64,000 bases of DNA from Ovis canadensis (GCF_042477335.2 NC_091262.1:39219001-39283000), one strand, 5' to 3'; numbered from the stretch's first letter, positions 43,625 to 55,013 are shown. The notes: generated by a model from the sequence alone, not told the origin. Program-made: numbers and translations.

Positions 43625-44260
43625 TCAGAGCTGCAGCCTTGAGCAAATGCGCCGTTCACTCTCTCTGTGCACCCCCACCATCTCTGCTGCCCTGGGCGGG
43701 ATTTGATCCTACGGTCAGTCTTCTCCTCCGTCTCTGACTCAGCACCCCTCCTACCAGCCGCAGCACCTGCTGTTTCAGTGGGTTTCATGAGACCGTGAAA
43801 GGCTCTGCTCTTTCAAACAAGACGTCCCACCTCGGGGAAACATTTCTTAGGATTAGCCACCTTCAGATTCAGCTTGATGCACCTTCACCCTAACTTCTCA
43901 GGAAAACACTAATAAAAAATGAAAAGAAGAAAATTCACAACAGCAGGGACATGATGGATAACCACTGACCATATGGCAGCATCCAGAGGAGCGAAGAGGG
44001 TGCCACGTCTACTGGGCCACAGGGAGAACAGCAGCCCTGGCTGCTGCTAAACCCCTCCAGTGAGGCCCGGGGCTATACATCCACCCAGAGCTTCGGGCAT
44101 TCAGACTGCATAGTCCACCAGGAATGTGTGTACTGTCTGCCTCCCCTCAAAAGCCACAAGTTCATTTCTTTTACCTCCTTCCCAGGTCCTCCACGTCTGC
44201 CCCCTTGACACTGGAGAGTGAGTAGGACTGATCCTTTTGGAAATTTTGTAGTTCAGTTTA
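43625..44260. other. Unique intergenic DNA
   Basis: The 108-codon minus frame at 43462-43788 starts here and runs into the SINE, so it is a chance frame. Nothing else is seen. Confidence 0.45.
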
Positions 44261-44263
44261 TTC

Positions 44264-44462
44264 TTCTGTGTGTGTGTGCTTAGTCATGTCTGACTCTTTG
44301 CCACCCCATGGACTTTGGCCCATCAGGCCCCTCTGTCCATGTGATTTCCCAGGCAATAAAACTGGAGTGGGCTGCCATTACCTTCTCCAGGGGATCCTCC
44401 CCTCCCAGGGATCGAACCTGTGTCTCCTGCATTGGCTGACAGATTCTTCACCACTAAGCCCT
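44264..44462 (-). mobile_element. Bov-tA SINE
   Basis: Antisense copy preceded by a short (TG)n; ends 'cttcaccactaagccc'. Confidence 0.88.
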
Positions 44463-44738
44463 AGTTTTTCTATCCTATTCCATATCCCTCATATCCTTAA
44501 TCACTGTCTTAATGTTGTCATCCTCACTCTGTCCCCTCCTGTGCTCTCATCCTCAGGCTGCTCTGGACTCCCTCTCCCTGACTCAGTTTGCCAATGTTTT
44601 CCTGTGCCTTTTAGAATTCAATTCCCTTAATTGCAAAGAAATATAGAGACACAGATGTAGAGAACAAACTTAAGGACACCAAGGAGGGAAGGAGGGTAGG
44701 ATGCATTGGGAGACTGGGATTGTCATATACAAACTGTT

Positions 44739-45062
44739 CAGTCCAGTTCAGTCACTCAGTCATGTCTGACTCTTTGCGACCCCATGGACTGCAGCACACC
44801 AGGCTTCCTTGTCTGTCACCAACCCCCAGAGCTTGCTCAAACTCATGTCCATTGACTCAGGGATGCCATCCAAACATCTCAATCTCTGTCATCCCCTTTT
44901 CCTTTTGCTTTCAATCTTCTCCAGCCTCAGGGTCTTTTCCAATGACTAGGCTCTTCGCATCAGGTGGCCAATGTATTGGAGCTTCAGTTTCAACATCAGT
45001 CCTTCCAATGAATATTCAGGACTGATTTCCTTTAGGATTGACTGGTTGGATCTCCTTGCTGT
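44739..45062 (-). mobile_element. BovB 3' end, antisense (first of a tandem pair)
   Basis: Antisense terminus from 'gttcagtccagttcagtc' to 'tggatctccttgctgtcc', where a second BovB 3' end begins. Confidence 0.9.
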
Positions 45063-45614
45063 CCAGTTCAATTCAGTTCACTTCCGTCGCTCAGTCGCGT
45101 CCAGCTGTTTGCAACCCCATGAACTGCAGCATGCCAGGCCTCCCTGTCCATCACCAACTCCCAGAGTCCACTCAAACCCATGTCCACTGCATCGGTGATG
45201 CCATCCAACCATCTCATCCTGGGTCATCCCCTTCTCCTCCTGCCCTCAATCTTTCCCAGCATCAGGGTCTTTTCCAATGAGTCAGCTCTTCACATCAGGT
45301 GGCCAAAGTATTGGAGATTCAGCTTCAACATCAGTCCTTCCAATGAACACCCAGGACTGATCTAATTTATAATGGACTGGTTGGATCTCCTTACAGTCCA
45401 AGGGACTCTCAAGAGTCTTCTCCAGCACCACAGTTCAAAAGCATCAATTCTTCAGCGTTCAGCTTTCTTTATAGTCCAACTTGCACATCCATTCATGACT
45501 ACTGGAAAAACCATTGCTTTGACTAGATGGACCTTTGTCAGCAAAGTAATGTCTCTGCTTTTTAATATGCTGTCTAGGTTGGTCATAGCTTTTCTTCCAA
45601 GGAGCAAGCATCTT
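45063..45614 (-). mobile_element. BovB 3' region, antisense (second of a tandem pair)
   Basis: Starts again at the BovB 3' terminus ('agttcaattcagttcac') and reaches further inward, to 'ttccaaggagcaagcatc'. Both copies have the same orientation. Confidence 0.9.
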
Positions 45615-45872
45615 AGTACTATATATAAAATAGATAACTAATGAGAACCTACTGTATAGCACAGGGAACTCTACTCAGTGCTCTGTGATGACCTGAATGG
45701 GAAGGAAATCCAAAAAAAGAAGGGATATATGTATACATGTAGCTGATTCACTTTAAATATACAGAGGAAACTAACAGCATGTACAGCAAAAACACTCCTG
45801 TAAAGATTAATTTAAAAAGAATTCCACACTCTTTTTTTTCTGTAAAAATTTTTTTATTGAAGCTGAGTTGAT

Positions 45873-45998
45873 TTTGGAGAAAGAAATAGCAACCCACTCC
45901 AGTATTCTTGCCTGGAGAATCCCATGGACAGAGGAGTCTGGTAGGCTATAGTCCATGGGGTCACAAAGAGTCAAACATGACTTATCAACTGAGCACAG
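45873..45998 (+). mobile_element. Truncated Bov-tA-related SINE
   Basis: Body half only, from 'ggagaaagaaatagcaac' to 'gacttatcaactgagcaca'. Confidence 0.82.
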
Positions 45999-45999
45999 A

Positions 46000-46502
46000 G
46001 TGACCCTTAAAATAAGTAGCATCTGGAAGAGGCCAGGGGAGTCTAGGTATCCTGGCATTTCCCACTGCCCCCTTCATTCCTTCAAAAGAAAATGTGAGGA
46101 TGAAGGGGTAATACCCAAAGACTGAACTTGGAGAAGAAAGGTCCAACAGCATGTTAGAACTCATTGCCAGACGGACTTCCTTATCGCCCATAGGGGAAAA
46201 ACAATTTGGAGGACCGCAGGAGGTAGAGGCCTCTTTGGGTGTGTGGGGGGAGAAGAATGTGTGCATGTGTGTTCACACATGCGTGTATGTGTGTATGTTG
46301 GGCAGTCAAGGGGAAGAAGGTAGTAAACACTATTGCTTGATTCACTCACCTCTTATTTTCCTGGAAAAGAATTTTGTGCTTTTCCAGTTATATGGAGAAG
46401 AAGAAGCCATGTTTATATAATGTTGTCCTGGCTTTCGAACTCTATTGGATTCAAGCTGAATTAAAGTCCTTTCTCACAAATTTCAAATTAAGATATTGGA
46501 TT
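46000..46502. other. Mostly unique DNA with a GT-rich stretch
   Basis: A degenerate (GT)n at 46256-46302 contains a 20-base near-palindrome ('gcatgtgtg' at 46263-46271 and its complement at 46274-46282). No gene is seen. Confidence 0.5.
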
Positions 46503-46503
46503 A

Positions 46504-46815
46504 AGGCCTTCTCTGATGGCTCATTGGTGAAGAATCTGCCTGCCAGTGCAGGAGACACAGCTTCAGTCCCTGGTCCAGGAAGATCCCACATGCTGGGAAC
46601 AACGAAACCCATGTGCCACAGCTGCTGAGCCTATGCTCTAGAGCCTGCGAGCAACAACCGCTGAGCCCACGTGCTGCAGCTACTGAAGCCCAGGAGCCAT
46701 AGAGCCCGTGCTCTGAACCTGTACACGACAACTAGAGAGTAGTCCCCCCTCTCGGCAACTAGAGGAGAAAGCCTGTGCAGCAACGAAGATCCAGCACAGC
46801 CAAAAAGAAAATAAA
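46504..46815 (+). mobile_element. CHR-1-type SINE
   Basis: Sense full-length copy from 'aaggccttctctgatggctc' to 'ccagcacagccaaaaagaa'. Confidence 0.88.
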
Positions 46816-46819
46816 GTTT

Positions 46820-47240
46820 TTGAATTAAGATATTGAAACATTGGCCTGTCCACTCTCTGAGTCTGGATGGCACATTCTGGAGCCATCACCAATGACCGAA
46901 TTCTTTCTTGTGAACTGGAGAAAGCAAGATGAATGGCAGTGGTGGAACACTGTCAAAACGTGTGCAAAGCAGAAGCACAAGACAGATGTGCCGGAGTCTC
47001 TAATGTCGCCCCAGCCTGTCTGCATCCTCACCTGGATATAGGACTTCCTCCATTTGCATGATTCCCCTAAATTATTAGTATAACACCCTTAGTCCTCACC
47101 CTTTGGCTTAAGCTGGCTTAAGGTTTCTATTTCTAGCAACCGAGAGAATCCTAATATCCATTACTATCTATAGAATTTATATTTTTAACATTATCTTACA
47201 TATATCACTCTTTTTTCAAGTTTCATCAACTTTTTTCTGA
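46820..47240. other. Unique intergenic DNA
   Basis: No gene or named repeat is seen. Confidence 0.45.
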
Positions 47241-47249
47241 ATTTTTAAT

Positions 47250-47610
47250 TTTTAAATTAGTTTTCATTGGAGTATAGTTGTTTCATAATGTTGTGTTAGT
47301 TTCTTCTGTACAGTGAATGAATCAGCTGTGCATACACATATATCCCCTCTATTTTGGATTTCCTTCCCATTTAGGGCTTTCCTTTTGGCTCAGCAGTAAA
47401 GAATCCACTTCCAATGCAGGAGATGTGAGTTTGATCCCTGGGTTGGGAAGATCCTCTGGAGAAGGAAATGGCAACCCACACCAGCACTCTTGCCTGGAAA
47501 TCCCATGGACAGAGGAGCCAGGCAGGCTACAGTCCTTGGGGTCGCAAAGAGTCGGACATGACTTAGCTGCTAAACCACCACATTAGGTCACCATAGAGCA
47601 TTATCAACAA
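47250..47610 (-). mobile_element. Artiodactyl L1 3' end, antisense, split by a SINE
   Basis: 'cattggagtatagttgtttc' and 'ttccttcccatttagg' precede the SINE, and 'taggtcaccatagagcat' resumes after it. Confidence 0.85.
47375..47580 (+). mobile_element. Bov-tA SINE nested in L1
   Basis: Sense copy, 'gggctttccttttggctcag' through 'catgacttagctgctaaac'. The repeated 'catttagg'/'cattagg' at the edges is a short likely target duplication. Confidence 0.9.
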
Positions 47611-47611
47611 C

Positions 47612-48150
47612 TTTAAGAAACTTTCATCACAGTTCTTATGACAGTGAACAGTAATTATTTTGCACACAGCCCACCACTACACTATGAATTCATTAAGAGT
47701 CAGGGTGGTGACTTTCTTATTCATCTCTTGATCCCCAGACCCATCAATCAAGGGCTAAGCTGTCTCATTGGTCAGGTAATAGCAGCCATGGGCACAGGGT
47801 CTGCAGTGGGAAATGGTACCTCCTGCCTTGGCTGCTGTTTCAGAAAGTAGCTCCTGACTTATCCGCTGCCTTTACACCTGAGACTCATGATGCATCCTTG
47901 TCATCCCAGCACAAGAAGCCTAGAAGGTTGTGTTAATGCTGACAAGTGGGCAGGCTCTAGGAGAATCACAAGCTCCAGCACTTTTAGGGCTGTGCAATCC
48001 AGCATCCCAGCACTAGCCTCAAGTGGCTCATGGAACACTTGATATGTGGCCAGTTCCAACGTGAGATACACTGTTGATATAACATGCACACTGGCTTGTG
48101 AAGACACAGAAGGAGAAATACAATGTAAAGTGTCTTGTTAATAATATTTA
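47612..48150. other. Unique intergenic DNA
   Basis: No gene or named repeat is supported. Confidence 0.45.
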
Positions 48151-48450
48151 CTTTGGGGACTTTTCTGGTGGCTCAGTGATGAAGAATCTGCCTGCTAATG
48201 CAGGAGACACAGGTTCGATCCCTGGTCTGAGAATATCCCACATTACTCATAGCAACGAAACCCATGTGCCGCAACAATTGAGTCTGTGCTCTGGAGCCCA
48301 GGAGCCTCAACTACTGAAGCCCAAGTATACTAGAGCCTGTGCTCCACAACAAGAGAAGACACCACAAGAAGAAACCTGAGCATCAAAAACTAGAGAGCAG
48401 CCTCTGCTCACCGCAATTAGAGAAAAGCCCCAGCAGGAATGAAGATGCAG

Positions 48451-49244
48451 GGGACTTCCCTGGTGGTCCAGTGGCTGAGTTTTCGCTACCAGTGCAGGGC
48501 ACCCAGGTTCGATCCCTAGTCAGGGAACTAGATCCTACAGGCTGCAACTAGAAGTTTGTTGCAACCAAATAAATAAAAATAAACATTTAAAACAAGGAAT
48601 GGAAACCAGAATGGAAAGAGACACATGTACCCCAATGTTCATCGCAGCACTGTTTATAATAGCCAGGACATGGAAACAACCTAGATGTCCATCAGCAGAT
48701 GAATGGATAAGAAAGCTGTGGTACATATACACAATGGAGTATTACTCGGCCATTAAAAAGAATTCATTTGAATCAGTTCTGATGAGATGGATGAAACTGG
48801 AGCCAATTATACAGAGTGAAGTAAGCCAGAAAGAAAAACACCAATACGGTATACTAACAAATATATATGGAATTTAGAAAGATGGCAATGACGACCCTGT
48901 ATGCAAGACAGGAAAAAAGACACAGATGTGTATAACGGACTTTTGGACTCAGAGGGAGAGGGAGAGGGTGGGATGATTTGGGAGAATGGCATTCTAACAT
49001 GTATACTATCATGTAAGAATTGAATCACCAGTCTATGTCTGACGCAGGATACAGCATGCTTGGGGCTGGTGCATGGGGATGACCCAGAGAGATGTTATGG
49101 GGAGGGAGGTGGGAGGGGGGTTCATGTTTAGGAACACATGTAAGAATTAAAGATTTTAAAATTTAAAAAAAAAAAAGGAAAAAAAAAAAGAGGAAGGAAA
49201 TTTGAAAAAAAAATAAAAAATAAAAAGTCAAAAAAAATAAAACA
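48451..49244 (+). mobile_element. CHR-2-type SINE nested in CHR-1
   Basis: Sense CHR-2 at 48451-48600, with head 'gggacttccctggtggtcc'. Flanks 'aggaatgaagatgcag' (48435-48450) and 'aggaatgaagactcag' (49245-49260) are its target duplication with two mismatches. The L1 fragment landed in its A-rich tail. Confidence 0.88.
48602..49237 (+). mobile_element. Ruminant L1 3' end nested in CHR-2
   Basis: Sense L1 fragment of about 636 bases, starting 'gaaaccagaatggaaagaga' in the end of ORF2/3' UTR, with GAGGGA repeats and a long A-rich tail (49160-49237). Exact 14-bp duplication 'taaaacaaggaatg' at 48588-48601 and 49238-49251. Confidence 0.93.
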
Positions 49245-49289
49245 AGGAATGAAGACTCAGCATAGTCAAAAATAAATAAATAAATAATT

Positions 49290-49384
49290 TTAAGTGTTTA
49301 TATTGATTACATAATCTACATTATATTGCTTTATATAAAATATGTTATTAAAATTAATTTGACCTATTTCTTTATACCATATTT
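49290..49384. other. AT-rich unique DNA
   Basis: Short spacer. Nothing is seen. Confidence 0.4.
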
Positions 49385-49628
49385 TCCCAAATTCTTTTTT
49401 CTAATTAAGGCATAATTGAAATATGGCATTATGTTCATTTTAGGTGTATTACTTGATGATTTACTATTTCCAAGTATTACAAAATGATCATCACAGTAAG
49501 TCAAGTTAGCATCCATAGCCGTACATAGTTATAATATTTTTCTTGTGATAAGAATTGTTGACATCTAGTCTCTGAAACAACTTTCAAATATGCAATACAG
49601 CATCATTAACTATCGTCACCGCATCATT
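49385..49628 (-). mobile_element. Older L1M-type 3' end, antisense
   Basis: 'attaaggcataattgaaata', 'gatcatcacagtaagtcaag', 'atgcaatacagcatcattaa' and 'ctatcgtcacc' follow the order of an old L1 3' UTR. Confidence 0.72.
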
Positions 49629-49629
49629 T

Positions 49630-49995
49630 CTTTTTTTTTTTTAAAGAGTATAGTTGCTTTACAACGTTGTGCTGGTGTAGTGACCCAGCCATATGAATAC
49701 ATGTATCCCCTCCCTCTTAAACCTCCTTCCCACCCCCATCCCACCCACCTAGGCCATCACCGAGCACCGAGCTGAGCTCCCTGTGCTACGCAGCAGCTTC
49801 CCACGAGCCATCTATTTTGCACGCGGTAGTGTGTATATGCCAGTCCTACTCTCCCAGTCCATCCCACCCTCCGCTATCTTCCTGTGTCCACACGCCCAGT
49901 CTCTACATCTGCGTCTCTATTTCTGCATTGCAGGTAGTCTTACCTGTACCGTTTTCCTAGACCCCACATATATGCATTAATATATATTTGGTTTT
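49630..49995 (-). mobile_element. Artiodactyl L1 3' end, antisense
   Basis: 'gagtatagttgctttacaac', 'gagctccctgtgctacgcag' and 'gtctctatttctgcattgca', then 'tatatgcattaatatatatt'. It is inserted next to or into the older L1. Confidence 0.85.
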
Positions 49996-50214
49996 GTGCT
50001 TTTTAAACATAGCTACCAGAAAACAAAATGACGCATGTGTCTCTCCCTGTCCTTCTCCTGGATAGTGCTGCAGACTCTCTCTGACTGAGGACGAAGAACA
50101 GGGAAGAAGGAGATGGAGAAAGAGGCAGATGAAGGAAAAGAAATTGTCTTTTTTTCTGAGGAATTTGGCTGCAAAATTAGCATTCTTTGGACATGTAATA
50201 TGTAACATTTCACA

Positions 50215-50340
50215 TGTAATATTTCATTTAATCTTCAAAACAATCCTATAATCCTATAGGATTCTCATGTTAATGATGAGGAAACTTGGGAAAGTGTGAG
50301 TAAGTGGCCCAAGGTCCTATAGACAGTTAAATGGTTCTGC
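50215..50340 (-). mobile_element. MIR SINE
   Basis: 'atgttaatgatgaggaaact' is the antisense MIR core. A perfect 14-base palindrome 'aatcctataggatt' lies at 50250-50263. Confidence 0.7.
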
Positions 50341-50344
50341 TGGT

Positions 50345-51205
50345 GTGTGCACAGAAACCACATCCACCCTCTCATTCTTTATTCTCCATCCCTTAGCCAC
50401 TGGGTAGCACAGGCTAGAAGCTCTGTGTACATTCTCACTGACTTCTCCCAGAATCTCTCGACCAAATCTGCCAAATCTGACCAAACCCAGCCTCCCCAGG
50501 ACCATCCCCACCCCACACCCCTTTGGATAGAGCTTGAAGAAGCCCAGTGCTTTACAACCCTTGCTTAAGAAAATTGGATGGGACCTAATCAGCTGAAAAA
50601 AACAAGGCTGCAAATTGATCTTGACATGGGAAGTCATCAAGAATCTGCAATGAAATTTCCAAGCTGTCAAAACAGTTCAATATGCATTCACTTAGAGCAT
50701 GGGGGATTAAGAATTCCAATTCTCTGCCAGACACCAATGACGAGTGGAGAAAATGAATGGGCCATTATGAATTTAATCTTCTGATGCTAATTGTCCCTGG
50801 AACATCACAGGACACAAACACCATCTTCCCCGGCAGCTGCCTTGAGAGCTCAACTGGATTTCCACCTGGGTCTTCCAAGGATCCCATTCCTTGGAAGATG
50901 AGCTGCCAGCCTTACTTAACGCAGCAGGGGGCCAGTCCTGGATGAGGCCATGCACTCGTTAGCCTCTCTTGGCACCAGACAGCAATGCCGGGTCCCTTTG
51001 AGTCAGGCAGTGACACCAGGGCTCCCTGGAGTTTCTCAGCCCTGGCCTGAAAGCAGGATGCACACCCCAGGAGCTCTGGTGTATCCGTGTCTTAGGGCTG
51101 TCACAACAAATCACCGCAGACTGTGTGGCTTAAACAACAGCGATGTACTGTGTTGTCATAGTTCTGGAGTTTAAAAATCCAAAATCAAGGTCTTGACAGG
51201 ATTGA
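50345..51205. other. Unique intergenic DNA
   Basis: No exon is supported. Several short open frames on both strands overlap one another. Confidence 0.45.
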
Positions 51206-51209
51206 TTCC

Positions 51210-51498
51210 TTTTTAAAAATTTTGTTTTACTCTTACTGTGCTGGGTCTTCGTCGCTGCACAGGCTTTTCTCTAGTTTCGTCGAGTGGGAGCCACTCTTTA
51301 GCTGGAGTGCGTGGGCTTCTCATTGTGGTAGCTTCACTTGTTGCAGAACAGCGGCTCTTGGGTGCATGGGCTTCAGTGGTTGTGGCACACGTGCTTAGTT
51401 GCCCCGAGGCATGTGGAATCTTCTTTGACCAGGGATCGAACCCCTGTTCCCTGCATTGGCAGTCAGACTCTTAACCACTGTCCCATCAGGGAAGTCCA
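51210..51498 (-). mobile_element. CHR-1-type SINE
   Basis: Antisense copy from 'tttttaaaaattttgtttt' to 'ccatcagggaagtcc'. Confidence 0.88.
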
Positions 51499-51499
51499 G

Positions 51500-51818
51500 G
51501 ATGGGTTTCTTTTGAGGGCTGTGATGGAGAATCTGTCCCACACCTCTCTTCCAGCTTCTTCTGGTTTGTTGACAATCGTTGGGGCTCCTTGGCTTGTACA
51601 GAGATGGTGATACCCCATCTCTGCTCTCAAATTCACACAACGTATACCCTCTTGTGAGAGTTGGTCTCTGTGTCCAAATTTCTTCTTTTCTTACGAATAC
51701 AGCCATATTGGATCAGGGTCCACCCTGACAACCTCGTCTTTACTGGAAGGTCTACAAAGACCTTATTTCCAAATAAAGTCACATTCACCGGTCCTGGGGT
51801 TTGTACTTCAGCATCTTT
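51500..51818. other. Unique intergenic DNA
   Basis: No gene or named repeat is seen. Confidence 0.45.
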
Positions 51819-51824
51819 TTTTTT

Positions 51825-53566
51825 AGAATATTTTTCAAAAATTAATTTATTTATTTTAATTGGAGACTAATTACTTTACAATATTGTAGTGGTTTTTTCC
51901 CACACATTGACATAAATCAGCCATGGGTGTGCATGTGTTCCCCATCCTGAACCCCTCTCCCACGTCCCTCCCCATCCCATCCCTCAGGGTCATCCCAGTG
52001 CACCAGCCCTGAGCACCCTGTCTCATGCATTGAAGCTGGACTAGCGATCTCTTTCACATATGATAATATACATGTTTCAGTGCTATTCTCTCAAATCATC
52101 CCACCCTCACCTCCCAGAGTCGAAAAGTTTGTTCTTTACATCTGTGTCTCTTTTACTGCCTCGCATATAGGGTCATCGTTACACCATCTTTTTAAATTCC
52201 ATATATATGCATTAATATACTGTATTGGTGTTTTTCTTTCTGACTTACTTCACTCTGTATAATAGGCTCCAGTTTCATCCATCTCATTAGAACTGATTCA
52301 AATGCATTCTTTTTCATCAGTCAATTCAGTTCAGTTCAGTCGCTCAGTCATGTCCGACTCTTTGCGACCCCATGAATCACAGCACGCCAGGCCTCCCTGT
52401 CCATCACCATCTCCCGGAGTTCACTCAGAGTCACGTCCATCGAGTCCGTGATGCCATCCAGCCATCTCATCCTCTGTCGTCCCCTTCTCCTCCTGCCCCC
52501 AATCCCTCCCAGCGTCAGAGTCTTTTCCAATGAGTCAACTCTTCACATAAGGTGGCCAAAGTACTGGAGTTTCAGCTTTAGCATCATTCCTTCCAAAGAA
52601 ATCCCAGGGCTGGAATGGACTGGTTGGATCTCCTTGCAGTCCAAGGGACTCTCAAGAGTCTTCTCCAACACCACAGTTTAAAAGCATCAATTCTTCGGCG
52701 CTCAGCCTTCTTCACAGTCCAACTCTCACATCCATATATGACCACAGGAAAAACCATAGCCTTGACTAGATGGACCTTGGTCGGCAAAGTAATGTCTCTG
52801 CTTTTGAATATACTATCTAGGTTGGTCATAACTTTTCTTCCAAGGAGTAAGCGTCTTTTAATTTCATGGCTGCAGTCACCATCTGCAGTGATTTTGGAGC
52901 CCCCCAAAATAAAGTCTGACACTGTTTCTACTGTTTCCCCATCTATTTCCCATGAAGTGATGGGACCAGATGCCATGATCTTCATTTTCTGAATGTTGAG
53001 CTTTAAGCCAACTTTTTTGCTCTCCCCTTTCACTTTCATCAAGAGGCTTTTTAGCTCCTCTTCACTTTATGCCATAAGGGTGGTGTCATCTATCATTTTG
53101 CCTTTTCGTACTGTTCATGGGGTTCTCAAGGCAAGAATACTGAAGTGGCTTGCCATTCCCTTCTCCAGTGGACCACATTCTGTCAGACCTCTCCACCATG
53201 ACCCGCCCATCTTGGGTTGCCCCGCAGGCATGGCTTGGTTTCATTGAGTTAAACAAGGCTGTGGTCCTAGTGTGATTAGATTGACTAGTTTTCTGTGAGT
53301 ATGGTTTCAGTGTGTCTGTCCTCTGATGCCCTCTTACAACACCTACCATCTTACTTGGGTTTCTCTTACCTTGGGCGTGGGGTATCTCTTCACGGCTACT
53401 CCAGCAAAGCACAGCCACTACTCCTTACCTTGGACGAGGGTTATCTCCTTACCGCCGCTGTTGCTGAGTAATATTCCATTGTACATATGTACCACAGCTT
53501 TCTTATCCATTCCTCTGATGATGGACACCTAGGTTGCTTCCATGTCCTGGCTGTTGTAAACAGTGA
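51825..53566 (-). mobile_element. Ruminant L1 (L1_BT type) 3' end, split by BovB
   Basis: Pieces 51825-52316 and 53464-53566 are collinear with one antisense L1_BT 3' end: 'gaataaatcagccatgggtg'-like region, 'ctccagtttcatccatctca', then after the gap 'gagtaatattccattgtac' and 'cacctaggttgcttccatg'. Confidence 0.85.
52317..53463 (-). mobile_element. BovB with large internal deletion, nested in L1
   Basis: Antisense 3' region (52317-53092, including a 152-codon open piece of the reverse-transcriptase end at 52584-53042) is fused to sequence I recognise as the BovB 5' region (53093-53463, with 'ctccagtggaccacattctg' and 'ccttgggcgtggggtatctc'). The middle, with the endonuclease and catalytic palm, is missing. 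Confidence 0.78.
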
Positions 53567-53569
53567 GTA

Positions 53570-53930
53570 CTTCAGCATCTCTTGAGGAGACACAGTTCAG
53601 TCCAGAGCACCCAGAGTGGCTGGTGTCCCCTAGAAGGACAAGTCTGTACCTAAACAACTGTCCAGCCTGGGGGCAGAGTCATCAGTTCCATTGACTATTC
53701 CTTGTCACAGATTCAGCTCCCCCGCTTTGGGTGCTGGGAGCAGGCTGTACCCTGCCTCTGTCTTGAGCCCCTGGAGTCCTTGGGAGAAGAAGTTCTAGAG
53801 CCATGACTGTCTTACTCTGTCTTGCTTCGGGCACCCAGGGGTCGGGTGGGTGTGGCAGAGTGTATGCTGTCTCTGGCCTTATTCCTCAGCTATGCCTGGA
53901 ACAGTCACGGCATCATCTGGATCCACAGTC
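53570..53930. other. Unique intergenic DNA
   Basis: No gene or named repeat is supported. The 118-codon frame beginning at 53803 runs through the following MIR. Confidence 0.45.
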
Positions 53931-53934
53931 AGAT

Positions 53935-54035
53935 CTATGCTCTGCCATTTACCGGCCAAGTGACCTTGGCATGTTCTTTGACCTCATTCAGCCTTATCCT
54001 TCTCATCTGTCAGTGAGGACTGGGATGCTCACTTC
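53935..54035 (+). mobile_element. MIR SINE
   Basis: Sense core: 'tgctctgccatttaccggcc', 'gtgaccttggcatg' and 'ttctcatctgtcagtgagg'. Confidence 0.75.
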
Positions 54036-54130
54036 CTTCCACCTGTTGTGGGGTGGGAGTAGAGGAGGCGGTTCTGGTGAGGCAAGAAGCAAGAATCTGG
54101 TGCAGAGCTGGTGGATAATAAACAGTAGCT

Positions 54131-54465
54131 TCGGAGCTTCCTTGGTGACTCAGTGGTAAAGAATCCGCCTACCAACACAGGAGACTCAGGTTTCATCCCT
54201 GATCCTGCTCAATCCCACATGCTGCAGGGCAACTAAGCCTGTGTGCCACAACTACTGAGCCTGTGCTCTAGAGCCCAGGAGCCACAACTGCCGAAGTCTT
54301 CAAGTCCAAGAGCCTGTGCTCCACAACAAGAGAAGCCGCCGCAATGAGAAGCCTGCACACCACAGATAGAGAGTAGCCTCTGCTCGCCACAACTAGAGAA
54401 AGCCTGTGCAGCAACGAAAACCCAGCACAGCCAATCATAAATTTAAAAAAATAAATAAACAGGAG
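54131..54465 (+). mobile_element. CHR-1-type SINE
   Basis: Sense full-length copy, 'gagcttccttggtgactcag' to a tail with 'aaaaaaataaataaac'. Confidence 0.88.
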
Positions 54466-54467
54466 CT

Positions 54468-54884
54468 TCCAACTCTGAGCTTAGTCAGAGCCTGACCTGG
54501 GGGAGAGCAGCTCTTACCCTCTGAGAGGCCATCCAGCAGACGCCACTCTGAAGACTGAGGACGAGCTTTTCCAGGCTGACCATTTCCTCTGACTAACATG
54601 CTTGCCTAGCTTTCCACACCCTCCAAGATCCTCACTGTACATGCCTGTTGGCATTTAAGTTCCAGAGACAAACGCAGGGCTTGGCAGCCTGAGGGTCAGG
54701 AGCAGGTGTGCAGAGAGGGAACGGAAATGCATATTAATGAAGGAAATTGGAAGGCTAATAAAGAATTCCATTCGTGAGGATCTACCTGAAACACAAAGCA
54801 CCCTTTGACCAATCTCCCAGGGCCCAATTAGACCACCACTTTAGTGAACTTGATTCTGAGATGCAAGTGTGCTTTCCTCTGAGG
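54468..54884. other. Unique intergenic DNA
   Basis: No gene or named repeat is seen. Confidence 0.45.
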
Positions 54885-54886
54885 CT

Positions 54887-55013
54887 TAGAGAAGAAAGGC
54901 GAGAAAGAGGGAAGAAGAGGGGGAAAGAAGAGAGGAAGAGATGGGGGAAGTGGATGGGAGGAGAGGGGAGGGGTGGAGGAGGGAGAGGCACAGAGAAGGG
55001 GAGAAGAGCAGAT
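54887..55013 (+). repeat. Polypurine tract, about 125 bp
   Basis: Almost pure A/G on the plus strand with only a few pyrimidines. It generates spurious Arg/Lys/Glu/Gly-rich frames on this strand and Pro/Ser/Leu-rich frames on the other. Confidence 0.9.

Larger units (their letters stand above)
44635..45825 (+). mobile_element. Artiodactyl L1 3' end, sense, split by BovB
   Basis: The first piece (44635-44738, with 'gatgtagagaacaaactta') and the second (45615-45825, with 'tagataactaatgagaac' and 'gcacagggaactctactc') join in correct L1 order. BovB sequence fills 44739-45614. Confidence 0.85.
48155..49285 (+). mobile_element. CHR-1-type SINE, split by nested insertions
   Basis: The first part (48155-48450) runs from 'gggacttttctggtggctc' into the CHR-1 body. 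The last part (49251-49285) supplies the missing end, 'cagcatagtcaaaaataaat'. Between them lie a CHR-2 SINE and an L1 end. Confidence 0.88.
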
